Below the pieces are notes generated by a model. That model was not told where the DNA came from and ran no database searches. It saw only the letters and a list, made by a program, of their open reading frames with translations. Source: Candidatus Rifleibacteriota bacterium (GTDB lineage: Bacteria; Riflebacteria; Ozemobacteria; Ozemobacterales; Ozemobacteraceae). Taken from it: DNA of 9,670 nt. Shown here in pieces: positions 1 through 5,397 of this stretch. Within the stretch, counting starts at the first letter, position 1; each line of letters starts with the position of its first letter. A program made the translations under genes and the position numbers. The stretch spans positions 1-9,670 of the forward strand of contig JAFXRA010000187.1 of the NCBI GenBank assembly GCA_017526725.1, read 5' to 3'.

Positions 1-109
1 TCTGTTCCAATCTCATTTACAGCACCCTGTATGGTTGAAAGTTCCTACACATCACACAAGGCACTTTCTACACTATTGGTTAAGCACTGCTAGAACATAC
101 TCATGTGCA

Positions 110-238
110 CTATTGAGCACATTTTTGAGTGAGAAGCTTTCTGTAGGTTTCCATTACTGAGGTTAATCTTGAAGCAATGTATTCTACTTCTGAAGTCTTC
201 TTGTTCTTCTGATCTGCAAGCTCTTTGTAGTCGCTCAT
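110..238 (-). CDS. Possible small protein of 42 residues, or 5' remnant of a broken gene
   Basis: I do not recognise this product. It reads MSDYKELADQKNKK... and ends ...KCAQ. It is charged, probably one long amphipathic helix, with no membrane segment. Support for translation is an AAGGATGG Shine-Dalgarno-like sequence about 8 bases before the ATG and a near-consensus promoter upstream (328-357). The stop is TAG, whereas nearly all intact genes here end in TAA. Just past it, the other two minus-strand frames read plausible short peptides: NSAHEYVLAVLNQ around 73-114, and ELSTIQGAVNEIG up to the window edge. Each step needs a one-base shift. The ORF may therefore be the start of a longer gene broken by frameshifts. 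The peptides are short enough to arise by chance, so both readings remain open. Confidence 0.35.
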   Translation of the reverse strand: MSDYKELADQKNKKTSEVEYIASRLTSVMETYRKLLTQKCAQ

Positions 239-289
239 TTGTAATTCCATCCTTATTTATTCGTGCCGAAGTTTCACTAAAATTTCTTA

Positions 290-303
290 TTGAGAACTCT
301 CAA
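290..303. repeat. Short inverted repeat TTGAGA-AC-TCTCAA
   Basis: Two perfect 6-base arms flank a 2-base centre. A further TCTCAA lies at 313-318, close to the predicted transcription start of the minus-strand ORF. The shape and place would suit a repressor operator or a small leader hairpin. I do not recognise it as the site of a known regulator. Confidence 0.3.
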
Positions 304-327
304 CTTTTTCGTTTCTCAACAGAAATG

Positions 328-357
328 ATTATATACCTTTTTTTAATAAAAAAGCAA
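328..357 (-). promoter_or_regulatory. Sigma-70-type promoter for the 42-codon ORF
   Basis: On the minus strand a TTGCTT -35 box (357-352) lies 18 bases from a perfect TATAAT -10 box (333-328). Transcription would start near 320 and leave a leader of about 80 bases before the ATG at 238. The leader contains the TTGAGA/TCTCAA inverted repeat at 290-303. Confidence 0.5.
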
Positions 358-537
358 AGGGCACTTTAATTTTTTTTAAAATTTTCCTAACATAGACACT
401 AAGTGTTTTTGACTAACCAACCAATGCAACGCAAGCCATACCAGAGTGTTTTAGCAAAATCAATCAAAGTTAAATCACTTCAAAAGAGAGTTTTATTTAT
501 GCACGGTACCCTCAAAAATCTGTGCTTTGTGAAATTT

Positions 538-783
538 TTATATATTTGAATATGCAGTTTTGACATTTACCCCATTTAAGCTGCCAATTTTTCCGGATAA
601 TGCCGCTATTTTATCCTGAGGTCCATCTATAGCAACACTGATTATATTTATATTCTTTTCCCTATGAGGGATACCCATTCTGCCTATAATATATTGAGCA
701 TAATCATGAAGAAGATTATTAATCTTCTCAATAGAGTTGGTATTTTCAACGATGATACTCATTACCGCTACTCTTGATTCCAT
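538..783 (-). CDS. TM1266-family iron-only hydrogenase system putative regulator
   Basis: This 81-residue protein matches the TM1266 family, small ACT/NikR-C-like ferredoxin-fold proteins annotated as putative regulators of the [FeFe]-hydrogenase system. Their exact role is unproven. Visible hallmarks are an N-terminal beta strand (VAVMSIIVEN, residues 5-14), a helix that leads into the signature IIGRMGIP (32-39), and a C-terminal half with DGPQDKIAALSGKIG followed by a final strand (GVNVKTAYS). Length is normal and no DNA-binding domain is present. The start is well supported by AAGGAG 6 bases before the ATG. It lies 16 bases downstream of the DUF3006-like gene, so the two are surely cotranscribed. 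No hydrogenase structural or HydE/F/G maturase gene is in the window, so a hydrogenase elsewhere in the genome is inferred. Confidence 0.88.
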   Translation of the reverse strand: MESRVAVMSIIVENTNSIEKINNLLHDYAQYIIGRMGIPHREKNINIISVAIDGPQDKIAALSGKIGSLNGVNVKTAYSNI

Positions 784-799
784 ACCATTCTCCTTAAAA

Positions 800-1054
800 T
801 TAACATATGTTAACGGTTACAGTGACATAATCGCCTTCTTCTGGAACTCTCTTCGGAAATTTGCTGATAGGCACAAAAATTTCTCTTATTCTTTCGTTAT
901 CTTCAGGGTCTCTTATAACAACAACTACTATGCCATTTGAGATTCTATCAACAAAACCCCTTACCCGGACAGTTTTCTTTTTATATATACTCGGAGTACT
1001 TCGTTTTGTGCTTCTTTTTGAAGGCTCACACATTGAAGTTACAGAAACTATCAT
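800..1054 (-). CDS. DUF3006-like small beta-barrel protein
   Basis: The protein has 84 residues. About 27 N-terminal residues are basic and Ser/Thr-rich. The core (about 28-84) reads VRVRGFVDRISNG, then VVVVI, then IFVPISKFPK, then EEGDYVTVTV. This is the order seen in DUF3006 proteins: a glycine plus 'VDR' strand, a hydrophobic strand, the I-x-x-P step, and a terminal 'EGD' strand. The match is by pattern only and the family has no established function. GGAGG lies about 12 bases before the ATG, rather far. Another ATG just after the GGAGG opens a four-codon frame whose TGA overlaps this start. It is the first gene of the operon with the TM1266-family protein. An internal ATG at residue 8 has no Shine-Dalgarno. 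Confidence 0.65.
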   Translation of the reverse strand: MIVSVTSMCEPSKRSTKRSTPSIYKKKTVRVRGFVDRISNGIVVVVIRDPEDNERIREIFVPISKFPKRVPEEGDYVTVTVNIC

Positions 1055-1065
1055 ATTATTATCAT
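1051..1065 (-). promoter_or_regulatory. Possible four-codon leader ORF overlapping the next start
   Basis: On the minus strand GGAGGA is followed directly by ATG ATA ATA ATA TGA. The TGA shares bases with the ATG of the DUF3006-like gene (ATGA overlap). It consists of three identical AUA isoleucine codons, rare in many bacteria, and ends on the next start. The arrangement would permit reinitiation or translational coupling. The Shine-Dalgarno is almost too close to the first ATG, so this may be chance. Confidence 0.2.
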
Positions 1066-1134
1066 TCCTCCAACACCAATTTAAAATCTATGCTCTTCCA
1101 TCTTAAATCTAAATATAATAAAATTTATATAATT

Positions 1135-1143
1135 GTTATACCA
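1135..1143 (-). promoter_or_regulatory. Extended -10 promoter for the DUF3006-TM1266 operon
   Basis: The minus strand reads TGGTATAAC, an extended -10 element (TGn-TATAAC). No good -35 hexamer lies 16-18 bases upstream. Transcription would begin near 1128, giving a leader of about 75 bases. It faces the hydrolase promoter, and the two overlap. Confidence 0.4.
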
Positions 1144-1158
1144 TAATCTCTACAGCAG

Positions 1159-1167
1159 TGCTACAAT
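1159..1167 (+). promoter_or_regulatory. Extended -10 promoter for the hydrolase-fold gene
   Basis: TGCTACAAT is an extended -10 element with a poor -35 (TACCAT at 1139-1144, 17-base spacer). Transcription would start near 1174, about 29 bases before the ATG. The trpB promoter has the same TGCTAnAAT form. Confidence 0.5.
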
Positions 1168-1202
1168 AGTTAGTCGAGTCAGTTTAAAAAGGTTGAAAGA
1201 GA

Positions 1203-1910
1203 ATGCTCATAAAAGTAAACGATATAGAACTTTACTATGAAGAAAAAGGCAGCGGTGAACCTCTTATCATGGTTCACGGCAACAGCGAAGACCATACTAT
1301 TTTTGATACAGCATCAGAAATACTTGCCAAAAATTTTACCTGTTATCTCATAGACAGCCGCGGGCATGGTGAAAGCACAAAAACCAACAACCTAGACTAT
1401 CGAATCATGGCAGAAGACATACATGCTTTTATAGAATCTCTTAAACTAGAAGGCTGCTCTTATTATGGATTGGCTGATGGAGGCATAATTGGTTTAATTG
1501 CCGCTTCAAAATATCCAGAACTATTTAAAAATCTAATCATTAGCGGCGTAAATACCAATCCTAAAGGAATAAAACCCTGGACTTATTATGTATTCAAAGT
1601 TCTAAATTTCTTTCACCCAACCCCAAGATATCGTCTATTACTGGAACAGCCCAACATAACTGACGACGAATTGAAGAAAATTAAGTGCCAAACCCTCGTT
1701 TTATCTGGCAACCGCGATCTGGTATTAGAAGACCATATAAAACATATTGCTTCGCAAATACCAGGAGCACAGTTTAAAATAGTTGATGGAGAAAGCCTTG
1801 GAAGTTATGTTGTTCATAGAGAAAAAATAGCCCATATTATTACAGAATTTCTCCGTCCAGATTTGGTTACACATAAAGCAGCCGAAGAAAAAAGCAATTC
1901 AGCCGCTTAA
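1203..1910 (+). CDS. Alpha/beta hydrolase-fold protein lacking catalytic Ser and His (likely pseudoenzyme)
   Basis: This is a cytosolic alpha/beta hydrolase-fold protein of 235 residues with no signal peptide. In order it shows the N-terminal strands (NDIELYYEEKGSGEP), the oxyanion-hole HGN (25-27), the DSRGHGES loop (51-58), the nucleophile elbow, a short cap, the acid loop GNRD (D172) and the final helix. In active relatives the elbow reads G-x-S-D-G-G and the last loop GESHGSY. Here they read GLADGG (Ala91) and GESLGSY (Leu199). The nucleophile and the catalytic His are therefore both replaced, while Asp172 and the rest of the fold look intact. Each change is one base away from the expected codon (GCT from TCT, CTT from CAT). 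AAAGG lies 10 bases before the ATG. The frame is undamaged, which suggests retention as a binding or regulatory protein. The substrate or partner is unknown. Confidence 0.85.
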   Translation: MLIKVNDIELYYEEKGSGEPLIMVHGNSEDHTIFDTASEILAKNFTCYLIDSRGHGESTKTNNLDYRIMAEDIHAFIESLKLEGCSYYGLADGGIIGLIAASKYPELFKNLIISGVNTNPKGIKPWTYYVFKVLNFFHPTPRYRLLLEQPNITDDELKKIKCQTLVLSGNRDLVLEDHIKHIASQIPGAQFKIVDGESLGSYVVHREKIAHIITEFLRPDLVTHKAAEEKSNSAA

Positions 1911-1948
1911 ATAATTTTATATATAGTTGATATTGGTTCTCTATTGAT

Positions 1949-2395
1949 CTAATTACGTTTTATCAACAAAGAGCCTGGTTTTAACGAAGCAATAGTAGTT
2001 TTTTTATTGTCGTTGCCGCTGCAACCATGATGGTCTTCGCCGCAATTATGACCATCTTCATGATGATGACTGCAAACTTTATCTGGATCATACTTTAGTT
2101 TTCCTGCAAGATAATCTTCAACATTCTTATCTGCGTCACCAGTAACCCCACCGAATATTTCAATATTCTTTCCAGCAAGAGCAGCCTTAGCTCCACTTCC
2201 AATTCCGCCGCAAATCAATTTGTTTATCTTATGATCGCCTAAAAAAGCTGATAAAGCACCGTGTCCACTACCATTTGTATTAACGACTTCTGAAGAAACA
2301 ACTTTATTATCTTTGATTTCATAAAACTTAAAAGCCGCAGTATGACCAAAATGTTGGAAAACTTCACCGTTTTCATAAGTTACAGCTATTTTCAT
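1949..2395 (-). CDS. NifX/NifB-family dinitrogenase iron-molybdenum cofactor-type protein
   Basis: This 148-residue cytosolic protein belongs to the Nitro_FeMo-Co family (NifX/NifY/NifB C-terminal domain), whose members bind iron-sulfur or molybdenum-iron clusters. The domain covers about 1-106, with the N-terminal strand KIAVTYENG, the motif FQHFGHT (13-19), FKFYEI, and CGGIGSGAKAAL (62-73). A His/Cys-rich metal-binding tail follows (108-125: four Cys or so among many His). After the tail comes an extra segment of about 23 residues, NDNKKTTIASLKP...IKRN, beyond where such tails usually end. GGAG lies 6 bases before the ATG. The stop is TAG, with TAA 14 codons further on. No nitrogenase gene is present. 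Free-standing members are common in anaerobes that do not fix nitrogen, so a role in iron-sulfur cluster handling is inferred. Confidence 0.88.
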   Translation of the reverse strand: MKIAVTYENGEVFQHFGHTAAFKFYEIKDNKVVSSEVVNTNGSGHGALSAFLGDHKINKLICGGIGSGAKAALAGKNIEIFGGVTGDADKNVEDYLAGKLKYDPDKVCSHHHEDGHNCGEDHHGCSGNDNKKTTIASLKPGSLLIKRN

Positions 2396-2430
2396 TTTTA
2401 TCTCCGAAAATCTATCTTGAAATATAAACC

Positions 2431-2459
2431 ATTATAACACATTCTCTTAATTAAGACAT
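2431..2459 (-). promoter_or_regulatory. Promoter for the NifX/NifB-like gene
   Basis: There is a perfect TATAAT -10 box (2436-2431). The -35 position, with a 17-base spacer, is a weak ATGTCT (2459-2454). That hexamer is part of ATGTCTTAATT, an 11-base string that recurs upstream of the LysM-SGNH gene. The leader would be about 30 bases. Confidence 0.5.
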
Positions 2460-2474
2460 ACGACCATAACCCAG

Positions 2475-2513
2475 TAAAAAAAAGCTCAGATTATTACAAT
2501 CTGAGCTTTTTTA
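2475..2513. terminator. Intrinsic terminator after the LysM-SGNH gene
   Basis: A perfect 9-bp stem (GCTCAGATT, 2484-2492, with AATCTGAGC, 2498-2506) has a 5-base loop. A-rich and T-rich flanks extend it. On the minus strand the hairpin runs into a U tract, about 20 bases past the LysM-SGNH stop codon. It could work in both directions. Confidence 0.9.
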
Positions 2514-2529
2514 TTTTAGGTTTTATTTA

Positions 2530-3822
2530 TTACTTGCCTTGAATAGCATTCATTACTGAGTTTGCCCAATTATTAGCTGTTTTGGTTCCTTCAGTACCGC
2601 TGTAATGCAATCCATCGCCGCCGCTTGAAGGATATTTTGTATATTGGCGTGAATCAACGACTACACCATTGTATTTGCTTACTTCAGAATTCAAAACATT
2701 ATAAAGCTTAGCTACCTGATTTTTATCCTGAGAACGGCTATCTGGCGGTCCAACCCAAACAATCTTGCAGCCAGCGGCCTTAGCTTTATCACAAATGCTG
2801 TCAATCTGGCTTCTTATGCTTGATTCACCATAGCCAACCATGTTTGCTCCAAGAGAAACAACTAATACACTTGGCTTATAAGTATCAATCATATTCTGAA
2901 GCAACGGAGTCTTCATTGGAGTTCTCCAATCTGCCGGAGAAACAACCTTGCCATTTTCGTCTTTTGAATAATAACCGCATTTACCTACGGTTCCATTCAT
3001 AAACCAGGTTGGATTAGAACCAGCAACAGCTGTTGTGCTTACAGTAGCACCTGTTTGTCTCATCAAGTCATCAATAGTATGACCATAAACACCTACGCTG
3101 TGTGAGTCGCCAATGTGGAGAACACGGCTGTCTGCAGTAATCAAAGGACCTACTGAATTGCTGGAACTACTAGAATTAGAATTATTATTATCTGAAGAAG
3201 TTGAAGGTTTGCTGTCAGAATTGGTTGATGTATTATCACCCGTATTGTTATTTGAAGCAACATTAGCATTATTGCTTGTATTATTGTCAGTAGGTGTATT
3301 TGCTTTTGAATCTTTATCTGATTCTTTTGTTGAATTACCATCTTTACCAGGAATAGTCAAATTCCAGCCGACATAAATCAAATTAGGATTACTGACCAAA
3401 GACGGATATTTATCTTTATTTAATTCTACTATTTCAGGCCAGCGGCTCATATCACCAAGAAGTCTGCCGGCAATAGAACTGAGACAGTCTCCTGAAACTA
3501 CTGTATATTCAGTATTTTTGGATTCTTTTTTTTCTTCAGCTTTTTCATCTGTTTTACTAGATTCATCAGAACCTTCAGTCTTTTCGTCTTTCTTTGCAGA
3601 GTTGCTGTCACCATTTACAATCCAGTTTTCCAAATCTTTGTTTTCACTGCTAACACCGGAAGACCCGCTCGAATTTTCCGTTACAGTGATATCACCTGTT
3701 TCTAAAGATTCACTTGAAGCTGAATTGGTAACAGAAAGGCTTTTATCATCAAAGGGTTCTGCATAACCGACAGTTGAAGCCAGCAAGAAACAAAGCCCGA
3801 TTCCAGCAATTTTCTTATTCAT
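2530..3822 (-). CDS. Secreted LysM-domain SGNH/GDSL hydrolase
   Basis: This 430-residue exported protein has a signal peptide at 1-21 (MNKK, hydrophobic core, cleavage VGYA|EPFDD). A Ser/Glu/Lys-rich linker covers about 30-104. One LysM peptidoglycan-binding domain follows (about 105-158, YTVVSGDCLSSIAGRLLGD to LTIP). A very low-complexity Asn/Ser/Thr linker covers about 160-226. An SGNH hydrolase domain covers about 230-428. Catalytic blocks are visible: GDSHS with Ser240, a block-II glycine in AVAGSN, GAN (325-327), and DGLH with Asp403 and His406. The enzyme therefore looks active, probably as an esterase that removes acyl groups from wall glycan or another surface polymer. The substrate is inference. 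GGAG lies 7 bases before the ATG. It has its own terminator. Its mature N-terminus resembles that of the SH3/NlpC-like protein at 8069-9235. Confidence 0.9.
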   Translation of the reverse strand: MNKKIAGIGLCFLLASTVGYAEPFDDKSLSVTNSASSESLETGDITVTENSSGSSGVSSENKDLENWIVNGDSNSAKKDEKTEGSDESSKTDEKAEEKKESKNTEYTVVSGDCLSSIAGRLLGDMSRWPEIVELNKDKYPSLVSNPNLIYVGWNLTIPGKDGNSTKESDKDSKANTPTDNNTSNNANVASNNNTGDNTSTNSDSKPSTSSDNNNSNSSSSSNSVGPLITADSRVLHIGDSHSVGVYGHTIDDLMRQTGATVSTTAVAGSNPTWFMNGTVGKCGYYSKDENGKVVSPADWRTPMKTPLLQNMIDTYKPSVLVVSLGANMVGYGESSIRSQIDSICDKAKAAGCKIVWVGPPDSRSQDKNQVAKLYNVLNSEVSKYNGVVVDSRQYTKYPSSGGDGLHYSGTEGTKTANNWANSVMNAIQGK

Positions 3823-3873
3823 TGAGATACTCCATAAATACTTTTAGCTATTGTTAATAATACTATAATTTCT

Positions 3874-3894
3874 AGAAAAAGTTTTACTTTTTCT
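3874..3894. terminator. AT-rich hairpin after the permease gene
   Basis: AGAAAAAGT (3874-3882) pairs perfectly with ACTTTTTCT (3886-3894) around a 3-base loop. It lies about 40 bases past the permease stop and within the likely leader or promoter region of the LysM-SGNH gene. With only two G-C pairs and no long U run, it is a weak terminator at best. Confidence 0.25.
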
Positions 3895-3897
3895 TCA

Positions 3898-3919
3898 ATT
3901 ATAAACCCAATTAAGACAT
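3898..3919 (-). promoter_or_regulatory. Probable promoter region of the LysM-SGNH gene
   Basis: The minus strand has TATAAT at 3903-3898, preceded 5 bases upstream by ATGTCTTAATT (3919-3909). The same 11-base string lies upstream of the NifX/NifB-like gene. No good -35 hexamer sits at the right spacing. If used, the leader is about 70 bases and includes the 3874-3894 hairpin. Confidence 0.35.
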
Positions 3920-3934
3920 CAAAAGGTACAACCG

Positions 3935-5314
3935 TTATTGTTCTTTTTTCGTCTCTGGCAGTATTGCGTTGGCAGCAACACCTACAATAGAAGCTAAGGC
4001 CAATGCTGTTAAAGTTATCTGGGTTCCAAAAATCTGGAAAGTAACACCGTCAATGGCCTGCCCATTTTGAATATTCCAAAATTTAAAACCAAGACCAGTA
4101 ACAAGAATTAAAGCTGCAATAATAAGATTACGACTATTGGTAAAATCAACTCGGTTTTCAACTAAGTTTCTTATACCAATTGCTGAAATCATACCGTAAA
4201 GAATGAAAGAGACCCCACCAATAATTGAAGCTGGTACAGAACCTATCAACTGAGCAAACACAGGACAAAAGCTAAGTATTATCGCATAGCAGGCAGCAAT
4301 ACGAACAACTTTTGTATCATATACTTTGCTTAATTCCAAAACACTTGTATTTTCACCGTAAGTTGTACAGGGCGGTCCACCAAAGAATCCGGAAATAGAA
4401 GAAGCTAATCCATCACCAATAAGTTCTCTTTCTAGCCCTGGATCTTCAAATAAATTTTCACCTACAGTAGCAGAAATAGAAGAAATATTACCAATAAGTT
4501 CAATAATAGTAGCTATCGCTATTGGAGCCATAATCATTATTGACTGAATATCAAATTTAGCTATAGCATATTTCGGAAGACTGACAAAACCAGAGATGCC
4601 TTGCGATGCATATTTGGAAGCTTCTGCAAATTTTAGAATCACACTTCCATCAGGATTAGTTAAACCAGAAAAATGACAAACCAAAGCCACACAATAAGAA
4701 CCTACCACTCCCTAAAGAATTGGCAGAATCTTTATCATGCCTTTTCCCCAGATATTACAAACAATTATAATTGCCAAGGCTGTTGCTGCAAGATACCAGT
4801 TTGTAGAAGCACTCATAACAGCTGAAGGAGCTAGAGACAAACCAATTAAAATAATGATAGGACCAGTAACAACTGGAGGTAAAAAACGAATAACCCGCTT
4901 CATACCAACCATTTTTACTATTAAAGCCAATATCAAATAAAGTGAACCGGCAACAACAATACCACCACAGGCATAAGCCAATTTTTCTTCACCAGAAAGA
5001 CCGGCATATATTCCAGAATTCAATTTTGCAACAGTAGAAAAACCACCAAGAAAAGCAAAAGAAGAACCTAAAAATGCAGGAACTTTAAATTTGGTAAATA
5101 AATGAAATAACAAAGTATTAATTCCGGCAAAAAACAAAGTAACCTGTACAGGAACTTCTTTTAAATCAAAATATTCTTTTCCTGATAAAAGTATAGGAAC
5201 TAATATGGTAGCTCCAAACATTGCGAACATGTGCTGAAACCCTAAAAGCAAGGTTTTAGGCCAACCAAGCTCTTTAACGGAATCACGAATACCAACTTTA
5301 GCAGGTTCAGTCAT
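3935..5314 (-). pseudogene. uraA: Uracil permease (NCS2 / UraA-PyrP family) interrupted by an in-frame amber codon
   Basis: Read through, this is a 459-codon NCS2 transporter, a cytoplasmic-membrane uracil:proton symporter. The N-terminal part (200 residues) carries FQHMFAMFGATILVP of TM1 and the PPVVTGPIIILIG region. A TAG at 4714-4712 follows ILPIL. The same frame then continues GVVGSYCVAL... with DPGLERELIGDGLA, the substrate-site loop TTYGEN and the last helices to KKEQ. There is no frameshift or deletion. The TAG falls inside a membrane helix where relatives carry a hydrophobic residue, so one substitution, for example from TTG, explains it. The TM8 motif, usually EHIGD, reads ELIGN. A GTG two codons after the stop has no usable Shine-Dalgarno spacing, so separate production of the second part is doubtful. 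The start is ATG at 5314 (AAGG 10 bases upstream). A TTG two codons earlier is the alternative. Confidence 0.85.
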
Positions 5315-5338
5315 AAACAAAATACCTTTTCTTAATTT

Positions 5339-5367
5339 ATTGTGTACATATATTAACCCCGCTTCAA
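5339..5367 (-). promoter_or_regulatory. Weak candidate promoter for the permease gene
   Basis: TTGAAG (5367-5362) and CACAAT (5344-5339) are 17 bases apart in the 83-base gap after the 386-codon gene. No uracil-type attenuator is visible. Read-through from the upstream gene is an alternative, since I see no terminator between them. Confidence 0.3.
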
Positions 5368-5397
5368 TAATAATAAAAGAATAATTTTCTCGGTTTT

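Larger units (their letters stand above)
239..537. other. Gene-poor stretch
   Basis: I see no convincing gene here on either strand. The plus-strand 66-codon reading frame at 169-369 is Leu/Ser/Phe-rich, has no Shine-Dalgarno, and runs antisense to a better candidate. Apart from the promoter and inverted repeat listed separately, there is no tRNA fold and no convincing terminator for the TM1266 operon, which ends at 538. Confidence 0.5.

Noticed and set aside
169..369. Plus-strand 66-codon frame at the left edge
   Set aside because: It has no Shine-Dalgarno, its composition is that of antisense DNA, and it overlaps the better supported minus-strand ORF and its promoter.
3200..3345. Tandem repeat or CRISPR-like array in the Asn/Ser-rich linker
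   Set aside because: The repetition is irregular and codon-level only. There are no fixed-length repeats or spacers.
3150..3376. Long frames antisense to or shifted within the LysM-SGNH linker
   Set aside because: They arise from the low-complexity Asn/Ser/Thr codons, which give open but repetitive frames (poly-Leu/Glu or Ile/Gln). They have no start signals.
4706..4711. Independent second gene starting at GTG after the amber codon of the permease
   Set aside because: The AGGGAG nearby overlaps the GTG itself, so the spacing is wrong. The product would be half a transporter that begins within a membrane helix.
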